Positions 52,376-60,207 of a stretch of DNA of 64,000 bases are shown here, piece by piece (the first letter of the stretch is position 1; every line of letters starts with the position of its first letter). The notes beneath the pieces were generated by a model. That model was given only the letters and a program-made list of their open reading frames with translations, was not told the origin of the DNA and made no database searches. Source of the stretch: G963668605 sp963793625 (GTDB taxonomy: Bacteria; Acidobacteriota; Terriglobia; Bryobacterales; Bryobacteraceae); assembly GCA_963793625.1 (NCBI GenBank), contig CAWCAT010000037.1:1-64000 (forward strand), given 5' to 3'. A program made the translations under genes and the position numbers.

Positions 52376-53014
52376 TTACGGAACCCCAAGCCACTTCTTG
52401 ATGTATGGGATTCCGACCCAAACGAAGACCTTTCCAAGAAGTCTTCCGGCTTTCCGCAAAAACGTGTTTTCCTTCTGAGCCTTCAGAAAGTCCCGTCCAG
52501 CCGGAAGCAAATCGGTTGGAATGATCCGTCTCGGTTCTCCGTACACGGTCACATCGGCACCCTTAATGAACTGTCGATCATAGGCTATGACGATGTGCTC
52601 CATTACGCTCCGTTCGTCATAACCCGGCACTACAACCGTCAAACCACGGACATTAGCTCCCTTCTCAATCTGAGAAAGAACCTCGTTCATCAACTTCGGG
52701 TCTTCAGTTGCCATCGGGACGCATTGTATACCTTTCTGGTTTACAGAGCGTCTTCTGATCTCCAATCCCCCGGCAGTTCGTTTTCTGATCTCCACATTCC
52801 CACTGGAGATCCAGGAACCCAGTGCCGCTTCCAGAGCATCCCTATCCGGGCCGGGAGTTGACCATGGATGAGCAATGGCACAGCGGCCATCTTTGGATGT
52901 GACCGGATTTCCAATGGCAACGGAACCCATGTCGCTTTCGGCTTCCGGCGTTTTGCCGTCCAGGGCGGTTTTGATGGTTTCGAAGATTGTACGTGATGAA
53001 AAGAGGATGATCAT
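52376..53014 (-). CDS. Phage-type protein with C-terminal DUF2513-like domain
   Basis: An intact 212-residue protein. The ATG at 53014 has TAGGAG four bases upstream. Residues 1-100 (IFETIKTALDGKTPEAESDMG, CAIAHPWSTPGPDRDALEAALG) are unrecognised. Residues from about 101 (MATEDPKLMNEVLSQIEKG) to the end (LLPAGRDFLKAQKENTFLRKAG) align by eye with the DUF2513 protein at 50703-51065. The internal Met at about residue 101 could be the real start of a separate DUF2513 protein after a fusion or indel. Its ribosome site overlaps the stop of the LamG gene, so they form one operon. Confidence 0.6.
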   Translation of the reverse strand: MIILFSSRTIFETIKTALDGKTPEAESDMGSVAIGNPVTSKDGRCAIAHPWSTPGPDRDALEAALGSWISSGNVEIRKRTAGGLEIRRRSVNQKGIQCVPMATEDPKLMNEVLSQIEKGANVRGLTVVVPGYDERSVMEHIVIAYDRQFIKGADVTVYGEPRRIIPTDLLPAGRDFLKAQKENTFLRKAGRLLGKVFVWVGIPYIKKWLGVP

Positions 53015-53021
53015 GATGCTC

Positions 53022-54125
53022 CTAGAGGACGCTGATTCCGGCTAGTGCTAGTGCGGCTTTGACGGAATGATACGTCGCTGTGAGATCTCCAGACGGTAAC
53101 GCACGGGACCATATGTCCGAATATGCCACCTTAAGCGAATCAACTATAGATCCACCATTTGCGCTCGCTCCCAAAGCAAATGCTGGCGTCCTAGAGAGCA
53201 CACTTATTGCAGCCGTGGAATTGTCTCCATTGTCTAATCGGGTAACGCTGAATGCCGTACCTTTTTTGTAAACTGCCAGAGCTATATATGCTCCGGTAGG
53301 CACACTGATGGTGTTCGTATAACTCCATGCACTCCCGTCATACGAAGTAGCTCGAATACCGCCGCTGCCGTTATACAGAAGTGCAATCAGATAGTAGGGG
53401 GCGACACTATTTAACGATGCGATATATCCGCCGCTTCCGCTGCAAGCGCCACGGCAAACATCGTCAAATCTCCCGCCATATTCAAACCAGGAATCGTGGG
53501 TGTCAGGCAATAATCATCCGTAGTGAACACCAGTCCGGAACCCGTCTGAACCGGATCATTGGTATCCACACCCGCTGTTGAGCCAAGTTGCAGATTGACG
53601 CCGCCCGATATCCCGTTCGTGACGATCTGCTTGTCCGTGGTGGATGTAGGGGAGTGCCACGGAGCCTTCGTTGAGTTGGGCACCCCAAACATGAAGGGTC
53701 TTATCGGAAAAATAGATTCCCACAAATACGCTGGCACCGTCTGCGGCCTCGGTAAACGACTTGGCTGCGCTTACTCGTACCCACTGTCCTGGAGTCAGGT
53801 CACAGTGAAGTTCTGTGCTTCTTGCGTTACACTATTACCCGAATCCGTATTATGGTATTAGTTGCCGATGGCGAAAAGATCCACACGCTAAACACGAAAG
53901 TCTTGTTAGCAATGGTTCCAACGTTAGTAGTGTTAGACAACAGACTGCTCGTTGTCCCAGTGATGAGGTCTGCGGTCATCGTGCCATCAGGTGCAATGGC
54001 TGCATTAGGAGTGATCGTGATTTCACCTTGTGATTTGGTCCATGCGGCGAATTCCTCACTCGAAGTCAACAGATTCGTCCCACTGCCCCGCAATCCAGTA
54101 CGAAACGCAGCAAACGCAAGATCGT
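53022..54125 (-). CDS. Phage-type LamG/carbohydrate-binding structural protein, 5' end lost, frameshifted
   Basis: The 5' part reads GTNLLTSSEEFAAWTKSQGE, then FSVWIFSPSATNTIIRIRV, GQWVRVSAAKSFTEAADGAS and VGIYFSDKTLHVWGAQLNEG, a carbohydrate-binding sandwich seen in phage tail and base-plate proteins. TDKQIVTNGISGGVNLQLG, GYIASLNSVAPYYLIALLYN and AYSDIWSRALPSGDLTATYH follow as a LamG (concanavalin-like) domain. Indels lie near 53850, 53670 and 53465. The 5' end runs into the transposase fragment with no start of its own. Probably a captured receptor-binding or tail-fibre fragment. Confidence 0.65.
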
Positions 54126-54367
54126 GTCTCGGTGAAGGGTTTCGTTGAATTCGTTGAAGCAGCGTTCAATTCCCCGGATGGAAATACCTTCGAGCAACAT
54201 GCGGATGGCACGAGCCGCTTTATCTTTCGAGATGTATGTGCCTTGATATGATCTTTGCTCATGCGGTTCCGTGTAGGTCTTGGAGCAGTGCGAACAACGG
54301 AATCTCTGGTGTCCATGACGGTCCTTGCCAAACGGACACAATCCGTCCGACAGTTGTGACAGGTCAC
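54090..54367 (-). pseudogene. IS1-like transposase N-terminal fragment (zinc ribbon + HTH)
   Basis: The GTG at 54367 has AAGGAGA upstream and reads TCHNCRTD, then after a one-base loss near 54337 LCPFGKDRHGHQRFRCSHCSKTYTEP, the double-CxxC ribbon of IS1-type InsA proteins. KDKAARAIRMLLEGISIRGIERCFNE and LHRDTILRLLRFV form the HTH. The catalytic DDE domain that should follow is missing: from about 54125 the DNA belongs to the LamG gene. As it stands it could only encode a DNA-binding fragment, which in IS1 acts as a repressor of transposition. Confidence 0.7.
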
Positions 54368-54400
54368 AGGATTTCTCCTTGTGAGCCACAACCAAAACAA

Positions 54401-54436
54401 AAGCCGGATAATGGACTTGAGGGGTCCGTTCGGCTT
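54401..54436 (-). terminator. Attenuator-like hairpin in transposase leader
   Basis: On the minus strand AAGCCG/CGGCTT encloses a nested GGAC/GTCC stem and is followed by TTGTTTTGG, just before the ribosome site of the transposase fragment. Three AGCCG copies upstream could form competing pairings. Confidence 0.45.
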
Positions 54437-54451
54437 CGGCTGTGCGGCTCT

Positions 54452-54485
54452 AACCCCGGTGGGTGTTAGCGCACCTGCCGGGGTT
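54452..54485 (+). terminator. Strong hairpin terminator (plus strand)
   Basis: AACCCCGG pairs with CCGGGGTT around an inner GGTG/CACC stem, followed by TTTTCTTG. On the minus strand the same hairpin lies in the transposase 5' leader. Confidence 0.65.
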
Positions 54486-54511
54486 TTCTTGTTTCTGCTC
54501 ACCACAAATTT

Positions 54512-54541
54512 ATTATACTTGACCCCCTCACGTATAGTCAA
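54512..54541 (-). promoter_or_regulatory. Minus-strand promoter for transposase/LamG operon
   Basis: TTGACT (54536-54541), an 18-base gap, then TATAAT (54512-54517), both near consensus. It faces left into the transposase fragment. Confidence 0.7.
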
Positions 54542-54550
54542 TACTTGACG
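54538..54550. promoter_or_regulatory. Palindromic operator candidate between divergent promoters
   Basis: GTCAATACTTGAC is an inverted repeat with 5-base arms. It overlaps the -35 boxes of both divergent promoters, and TACTTGAC recurs 27 bases to the left. Confidence 0.45.
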
Positions 54551-54573
54551 GGGTTAAGGACAAGTCGTATGAT
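54545..54573 (+). promoter_or_regulatory. Plus-strand promoter for small KARWAK protein
   Basis: TTGACG (54545-54550), exactly 17 bases, then TATGAT (54568-54573). Predicted transcription would begin at about 54580, at the ATG itself, implying a leaderless mRNA. Confidence 0.7.
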
Positions 54574-54579
54574 GTTTTT

Positions 54580-54761
54580 ATGAAAGAACTGCCGCCCGAA
54601 GTCCGTGAGTTCTTTGTCCAGCAGGGCAGAGAAGGCGGCAAGACGGTGGTAAAGCGAGAGCCGCCAGTCTGACGCCAGAACAGCGCAAGGAGATTGCCAG
54701 AACAGCGGTCAAGGCTCGTTGGGCCAAGGCGAAGCCCAAGAAGGGGAAGCGGACACCTTGA
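54580..54761 (+). CDS. Small basic GGK/KARWAK-motif protein, frameshifted once
   Basis: MKELPPEVREFFVQQGREGGK opens about 60 codons. After a one-base loss near 54650 it reads SLTPEQRKEIARTAVKARWAK and ends in a Lys-rich tail. Short proteins of this shape, an acidic helix then a basic KARW helix, are frequent in soil bacterial genomes and mobile elements; a nucleic-acid-binding role is likely but unproven. It is driven by its own consensus promoter and appears leaderless. It may repress the divergent promoter, which would need testing. Confidence 0.6.
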
Positions 54762-54783
54762 CGCATCCGCCCCGCATATGGGG

Positions 54784-54813
54784 TTGACTGGTGGCCCCCG
54801 AATGCGGTATAAA
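54784..54813 (+). promoter_or_regulatory. Promoter for predicted small RNA
   Basis: TTGACT (54784-54789), an 18-base gap, then TATAAA (54808-54813). No open frame follows before the terminator at 54858. Confidence 0.6.
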
Positions 54814-54819
54814 CACACG

Positions 54820-54893
54820 TAGAGCGTCTGTTCCATAAGCAACGCTCACTTGGATCGGAAAAGGTCCGTGCCAGCGGGCCTTTTCGCTTTTAG
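54820..54893 (+). ncRNA. Predicted short structured RNA in mobile element
   Basis: Bracketed by a good promoter and a hairpin terminator, about 74 nt. It contains a first stem GAGCGT/ACGCTC (54822-54847, 14-base loop) and the terminator stem. It has no reading frame with a ribosome site. It could be a regulatory RNA or a terminated leader; expression is not shown. Confidence 0.45.
54858..54890. terminator. Bidirectional terminator
   Basis: AAAAGGTCC and GGGCCTTTT pair around an 8-base loop, with TTTTCGCTTTT on the plus side and CCTTTTCC on the minus side. It serves the small RNA and the convergent winged-helix gene. Confidence 0.65.
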
Positions 54894-54898
54894 TGCTC

Positions 54899-55407
54899 CT
54901 ACTTCTGTTTTGCTACGTACCCGTCTTCCACCTTCTCCACGAGGTGTCTGTCTCGTAGACTCTTGAGAATCACGTATACATACTTCGGCGGTATCTGAAT
55001 CCCGTTGTCTGCGGCGAGTTGGACGATCTCAGCCGGGTAGATGGGCTGAGGTGTTCCAGATGCAGCAGATGGGATGCAATGAGATTTCGGACCCACTTCG
55101 TCATCTGCCCTTTTCTGAGCATCTGGTGTGATCCGTTCGAGGGGGGAGTGACGGGAGATGCAGCAACCGGGGATTGTTCAGATGTATTCGTGTTCTTTCG
55201 ACTGGATTCCCTCGTCTTCATCTCCTCAATGAAGCTAGATGAAGATGAGGGATATCTACCATCACGAAGCGTCTGAATGATCGCTCGTATCTCATTCAGG
55301 AGTGCTTGTTGACGGGATACATCTGCCGCAATCGCTTGAGCTTCGGTTTCCAAAAGGGAGATCAGACGCCCCCTTGAATCGATCCCCGGCATCGGCTGGC
55401 ACTCCAT
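54899..55407 (-). CDS. Coiled-coil / winged-helix-like protein in mobile element, frameshifted once
   Basis: MECQPMPGIDSRGRLISLLE begins the protein after an AGAGGGGGG ribosome site. A helical region (AIAADVSRQQALLNEIRAII) and a Ser/Pro linker follow. After QMLRKGQMTKWVRNLIASHL an indel near 55045 leads to PIYPAEIVQLAADNGIQIPP and YVILKSLRDRHLVEKVEDGY, which looks like a winged helix. About 169 residues. It is the first gene inside the right end and a candidate regulator of element genes; the role is inferred only from fold. Confidence 0.5.
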
Positions 55408-55440
55408 AGCCGCCCCCCTCTGCGTCTATGGTTAACATGC

Positions 55441-55474
55441 TTTCATAGGCAGAATCACCGGGGTTTTCATAGGC
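55441..55474. repeat. Direct repeat pair near right end of element
   Basis: TTTCATAGGC occurs at 55441-55450 and 55465-55474, 24 bases apart. It lies between the right inverted repeat and the winged-helix gene, a position suited to transposase or regulator binding. Confidence 0.5.
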
Positions 55475-55483
55475 GGGTATAGA

Positions 55484-55507
55484 TCAACACAGATTTAGGA
55501 CACTACC
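55484..55507 (-). repeat. Right terminal inverted repeat of mobile element
   Basis: 24 bases, the exact reverse complement of the left end at 50654-50677. Confidence 0.9.
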
Positions 55508-55514
55508 CGCCGCT
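55508..55514. repeat. Target site duplication, right copy
   Basis: CGCCGCT immediately after the right inverted repeat, matching 50647-50653. Confidence 0.8.
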
Positions 55515-55562
55515 ACGGTCGTGTTTCGGGTTTATGCGATAATTGGCAAACAAAAGGCGAAC

Positions 55563-56830
55563 GTGGATCTCCAGGAACAGCTCGCGCTCCTTCGCCGCAA
55601 GGTCGACCGCATCAACGCAAAATACGCAGCGGAGCCTTCCACGCCGCCGCCTGCGCCACCCTCAGAGTTACCCTGCCTGGCGAATGAAGTCCTTACCGGG
55701 GACGTGGTGGAGACCACGCATGGGCGACATTTCGAGACTGTCCGGCTTTGGGAACGCCATCGCCGCCACGGCTCGATGGATGTCATTGATCTTCAGCAGC
55801 TTCCGGATGACCTTCTGGTGGCGCTTTCCGGCGGCGAGTGCGTGCCGAAGCCAGTGTCCCGCTGGGCGTTCCTGGATACGGAAACGACCGGTCTCGCGGG
55901 CGGCTCCGGCACTTACGCGTTTCTGATCGGCGTCGGCAGCATCACCCCGGAGGGCTTCCACGTCCGCCAGTTCTTCATGCGCGATTACGGCGAGGAGCCC
56001 AGCCAACTCGCGGCATTAGCTGAACACCTGGCGTCCTTCGATGTGCTGGTCACTTACAACGGAAAGACGTTCGATCTGCCGCTGCTTGAAACGCGATATC
56101 GGATGTGCCGCATGCGCCCGCCGTTCACGCGGCTTCAGCACCTGGACCTGCTGCATGGCGCGCGCCGGTTGTGGAAGCTGCGGCTGGAATCGTGCCGCCT
56201 GATGGACCTGGAAAACCAGGTGCTCGGCGTGGAACGCGAGGGCGACCTGCCCGGAGAGATGATCCCTTTCGTCTACTTCGAGTTCCTGCGGACGCAGCAG
56301 GCTTTCCGCCTGGTCCCCATCTTTCACCACAACGCCGTGGACATCCTCTCCACCGCGTGTCTCACCGGGATTGTGCCCTTCGCGTTCCGCGATCCCAGCG
56401 GCGCCCAAATCGTTCACGGTGCCGATCTGGTAGGCCTCGGCCGCTGGCTGCTCGCCAATGGCGAGCGCGAGCAATCCGCCACCCTGCTTCGCCGCGCCGT
56501 GGATCTGGGCCTGCCGGATGCGCTCCTGTTCCGCACGATGGGGACATCGCCGCCCTCGAAAGGAAACTGGGACACGAGGAGGCCGCGCAGGCCATCCTGA
56601 ATGAGCTCACGGAATCGCGCAACCCGTTCCGAATCGCCGCACTGGAAGCGCTCGCGAAGCATTACGAACACCGCGAGAAGGACTATACGAAGGCGCTCGA
56701 AATGATCCGCACTGCCCGCACGCTGGAGGACTCTCCGGAACTCGCACACCGCTGCGCGCGTCTCGAGAAGCGGATCGCGCGGCGCAAGCCCGAGGTACCG
56801 CCGGCGTCACTCCTGTCGCTCGAGTCCTGA
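55563..56830 (+). CDS. RNase H-like exonuclease (YprB type) with TPR-like C-terminus, frameshifted once
   Basis: The GTG at 55563 gives VDLQEQLALLRRKVDRINAK with AAAGG upstream; an in-frame GTG at 55521 is possible. The N-terminal coiled segment is followed by a DEDD-type nuclease core: RWAFLDTETTGLAGG (first Asp-Glu), FDVLVTYNGKTFDLPLLETR (Asp), HLDLLHGARRLW and FHHNAVDILSTACL (last Asp). After an indel near 56540 it continues as LERKLGHEEAAQAILNELTE, a helical repeat tail. It matches YprB-like 3'-5' exonucleases of unknown target. Its promoter region lies directly beside the mobile element. Confidence 0.8.
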
Positions 56831-56833
56831 GGT

Positions 56834-57067
56834 ATGGGATTCGAGCTGTGGGTGGAACACGAAGTTGCGTGGGCGGCGGGGACCTACGAATACCGCGCAA
56901 TGGGCGTCGCCGCTATTTCGAAGACACAGCTATTCCGCCCGCGCGATTTCATGCGCCGCGGACGGCTTCCGGATCTGCCGCGCTCATCGTATGCCGGTCA
57001 CTTCGCATCGATCGGGCATATGAACGAGCACCTGCTCGGGTTGCGTAAGCCGAGCCGAAAGCGCTAA
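56834..57067 (+). CDS. Small conserved-looking protein of unknown function
   Basis: 77 residues from the ATG at 56834 (MGFELWVEHEVAWAAGTYEY), with a basic end (LGLRKPSRKR). It starts three bases after the exonuclease stop, so it is co-transcribed. No domain recognised; possibly DNA- or RNA-associated by charge only. Confidence 0.45.
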   Translation: MGFELWVEHEVAWAAGTYEYRAMGVAAISKTQLFRPRDFMRRGRLPDLPRSSYAGHFASIGHMNEHLLGLRKPSRKR

Positions 57068-57074
57068 CAGGCCC

Positions 57075-58430
57075 TCACTTCTTCCACATCTTCTCGATCT
57101 CTTCGAGACTGCGGCCCTTCGTCTCCGGCGTTACCTTCCACACGAAGATCAGCGTCACGATGCACATCGTCGCGTACACCCAGAACGCGCCCGTGATGGA
57201 AATCGCGCTCACGAGCGTAAGGTACGTCAGCGTCAAAGAACGCAGGCTCCCCAGATCATGACGCTTGCCACGCCCATCGCGCGTCCGCGGATCTTGGTGG
57301 GGAAGATCTCCCAGCACAACCCAGACGCCCGGCCCGAGGCCCACCGCGAAGCACCCCGCGCATACGAACATGAGCGCCAGGATGGCGAATACAGGCGGCG
57401 GCTGGATCAAGAAAGGGCGCCCAGCGCGAGCTGGCACACTCCCATTGTGGCGGCGGAGAACATCAGGAGCGGCTTGCGCCCGAGCTTGTCGATCACCATC
57501 AGGGCCACGATTGTCGCGGCGAAGTTCACAATCCCGATCAGCACGTTAAGGCCGATGGCGGCGCTCTCGCTCGCCGTCCCCATGTGCTCGCGGAAAATGA
57601 TGGAGCCGTAAAACAGAACCGTATTGATGCCAGTGATCTGCTGGAGGATCGCGAGGCTTACCGCTATGACTAACGGACGCCGCATTCCCGGCTCCAGCAA
57701 CTGCGCGAGCGTGCCGGACTCCTCCTCGATGGTTGACTTGATCTGCGCCGCTTCCGTCTGCGCGTACTCCGTGCCGCCCACACGGCCGAGCACCGTGAGC
57801 GCCTCGGCCATGCGGCCTTTCTCGATAAGCCAGCGGGGGCTCTCCGGAACGAAGAACAGCGCCACGAAGAACACAGCGGTTGGGACAGCGGCCGCGGCGA
57901 ACATCCAGCGCCAGCTCGAGCTACCGAGGAATGACAGTCCCCAGTTGACCGAGTATGCCAGCAGGATGCCCGTGACGATCGCCATCTGGTTCAGCCCTAC
58001 CAGGCGGCCGCGAATCTCCCTGGGCGCTACCTCCGCCACGTAGATGGGTGCAAGCACGGACGCGACGCCGATCGCGAGGCCGCCAATGAACCGCGCGGCG
58101 ATGAACTCGGTCAGGTTCCTGGGCAGCGCCGCCCCGAGCGCCGATACCGCGAACAGTACCGCCGAAAGCATCAGCACGCGCCGGCGGCCGTAGCGGTCGC
58201 TCAGCGGACCCGCGCCGGCCGCGCCGAACACGCACCCGACCAGCAGGCTGCTCGCCGCGACCTCAGTCTGGAAATCCGTGCGCGAATTGCTGCCGGAGAA
58301 AAATGAGAGCGCCGTTGATGACCGCGATATCGAAACCGAAAAGGAGCTCCGAGACGGCCGCGACGATCGAGATCAGGTACACATAGGTGCGCGTTACCCG
58401 GGGCGGCAGTACCGGAGTGGAAAGCGGCAT
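57075..58430 (-). CDS. Sugar porter (MFS) transporter, frameshifted
   Basis: A 12-helix major facilitator of the sugar porter family. The first helix is restored near 58330 (SELLFGFDIAVINGALIFL). GPLSDRYGRRRVLMLSAVLF is the loop-2 motif, PIYVAEVAPREIRGRLVGLNQ the PESPR-family segment before FFVPESPRWLIEKGRM. ILQQITGINTVLFYGS is the QQxxGxN sugar-binding helix, and KVTPETKGRSLEEIE the C-terminal PETKG motif. Breaks lie near 58270, 57410, 57300 and 57240. It probably imports a hexose or pentose by proton symport. Confidence 0.9.
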
Positions 58431-58494
58431 AACGCGCTATGGTCGCACAAATTTGGCTTTCGGCGGTCAGCCTTCGGGTTTAGCTCTCGATCTG

Positions 58495-59616
58495 TTACGC
58501 TTTGACCGCAAGCAGGTCAGCGATGTTTTTCCACTTGCGGCCTTGCGACTCGGCGACCGCCGGGTAAGTCACACGGCCTCGATACGTGTTCACGCCCTCT
58601 CGAAGCGGGACGCCGCGGCGCAGGCGCCTCAACCCCTGTTCGCGAGTTCGAGCAGATAAGGGAAGGTGGCGTTGGTCAGCGCCAGCGTAGAGGTGTGGGG
58701 CACGGCCGCGGGCATGTTGGTCACGCAGTAGTGCAGCACGCCATCGACGAAGTAGATCGGATCAGTATGCGTGGTGGGGCGCGACGTCTCGAAGCAGCCG
58801 CCCTGGTCGATCGAAACATCCACCATCACCGCGCCGTTCTTCATGGCCGGAAGCATATCGCGGCGCACGAGCTTGGGCGCGGCCGCGCCGGGGATCAGCA
58901 CGCCGCCGATCACGAGGTCGGCCTGGCGCAGGGTCTCGCCGGATGGTCCAGACATTCGAGGCCAGCGTGACCGCCTGGCCGTGGAAGATATCGTCGATCT
59001 CGCGCAGCCGGTTCAGGTTCTTGTCGATGATGGTGACGTGCGCGCCCATGCCGCAGTGCCATCTTGGCCGCATTGTGCCCGACAATGCCGCCGCCCAGAA
59101 TCACCACGTGGCCCGGCGCCACGCCCGGGACTCCGCCGAGCAGGACGCCCCGGCCGCCGTTGGGCGCTTCCAGGTACACCGCGCCGATCTGCACCGCCAG
59201 CCGGCCGGCCACCTCGCTCATGGGCGTCAGCAGCGGCAGCGAGCCGTCCTTTTCGCGAATGGTCTCGTAGGCCACGGCCGTGACCTGCTTCGAGCAGCCG
59301 GTCGGTCAGTCCGGCAGCGGCGCCAGGTGCAGGTAGGTGAACAGAATCAGGCCCGGGCCGCAGATAGCCGTATTCGACGGCTGCGGCTCTTTCACTTTGA
59401 TGACCAGGTCGGCCTCGTTGCCAAACCTGCGCGGCCGAAGGCAGCAGCTGCGCGCCGGCCTCGGCGTAATCCTCGGTCCGGAATGGAGCTTCCCGTGCCG
59501 GCGCCGGCCTCTACCAGCACCTGGTGGCCGGCTTCGCGCAGCGCCGTCACGCCGCTGGGCACCAGGCCAACCCGCGTCTCGTGGTCTTTGACTTCCTTCG
59601 GAACTCCGATAATCAT
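58495..59616 (-). CDS. ald: Alanine dehydrogenase, frameshifted
   Basis: Interconverts alanine and pyruvate with NAD. MIIGVPKEVKDHETRVGLVPSGV is the family start. LILFTYLHLAPLPDLTDRLL, LPLLTPMSEVAGRLAVQIGA, VVILGGGIVGHNAAKMA (NAD-binding), VDVSIDQGGCFETSRPTTH and VTNMPAAVPHTSTLALTNAT follow. After an indel near 58620 the C-terminus reads LREGVNTYRGRVTYPAVAE and ends at the TAA at 58495-58497, giving full length of about 370 residues. Other breaks lie near 59470, 59420, 59290, 59055 and 58945. Confidence 0.9.
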
Positions 59617-59623
59617 TGCGGTA

Positions 59624-60180
59624 TCATTCGTCTCTGCGGCGGGTGGCCGAGCTACTCCGGCCGTCGGTGCCGAACTGCTCGCGCTTCGGGCCCAGCCCCA
59701 GGCGAATCAGCGACAGCGACGTCGAGCTTGCCGTCGCGCTCGAGGTTCTGGTCGCTGCTGGAATTTCTTCAGCGCCCGCGTCCAATCGGGCCCCCAGGCG
59801 CCGCGTGGCCGGGCCTTGCAGTAGCCCTTGTCGATCAGCGCCTGCTGGATCTCCGGGTACCGCTCGGGCGTGGGCGCATCTGCCCGTGAGCGCCAGCTCT
59901 GCCGCTTCGTTGCTGGTACTTGCGCGCTCCGGCCCCGCGGCCGCTTCCTGGACTCGCGTGGATGTCGCCTTCTTGGCGTCGATTTCTTGCGCGTGGCCGC
60001 CTGCTTTGCGCCTGAAGCCGTCCGGTGACGCGGATCTTCTCGCCGGAGTGGTTTCTTGCCGGGCGGACGTTTTCTGCGTCGCCCCGAGGGCCGGCGACCC
60101 AGGCAAAAAATCACAATCAGCAGCCAAAGCAGCAATAACGCTTCGCACGTCGGAACAGCTCTCGCAAAGGCCGGGAGCAA
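59624..60180 (-). CDS. Peptidoglycan-binding domain protein with N-terminal membrane helix, frameshifted
   Basis: The start (ATG 60180) gives a hydrophobic helix (ALLLLWLLIVIFCLG), then a long Lys/Arg/Pro-rich linker. The C-terminal domain reads TPERYPEIQQALIDKGYCKA, WGPDWTRALKKFQQ and, in a shifted frame, SLIRLGLGPKREQFG, a PGB-1-like three-helix domain. Breaks lie near 60040, 59870, 59750 and 59720. It probably anchors to the cell wall from the membrane. It lies eight bases from the ald start on the same strand. Confidence 0.7.
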
Positions 60181-60207
60181 AAAGAAAACGCGCCGGCCCG
60201 GCGAGGA

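Larger units (their letters stand above)
50654..55507. mobile_element. 4.85-kb IS1-type-ended transposon with phage-mosaic cargo
   Basis: Bounded by perfect 24-bp inverted repeats starting GGTAGTGTCC and by a 7-8 bp direct duplication of the target, which together show insertion by a DDE transposase. The GG ends, duplication length, and the internal zinc-ribbon/HTH transposase fragment fit the IS1 family or IS1595 group; this family call is inference. Inside are, left to right, a DUF2513 protein, a zinc-ribbon membrane protein, a small plus-strand ORF, an unknown 161-residue protein, a second DUF2513-tailed protein, a LamG phage-type gene, the transposase fragment, a small GGK/KARWAK protein, a predicted small RNA, and a winged-helix-like protein. 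Base composition looks lower in GC than the flanks. No transposase catalytic domain is present, so mobility would need help in trans. Confidence 0.85.

Noticed and set aside
54056..54541. 161-residue minus-strand frame covering the transposase leader
   Set aside because: Only a short stretch (CHNCRTD) is real; the rest spans leader hairpins and continues in the wrong frame past an indel.
50654..55507. Element interpreted as an integrated prophage or phage satellite
   Set aside because: There is no integrase, capsid, portal or terminase, and the ends are short perfect inverted repeats with a small target duplication, which is a transposon signature.
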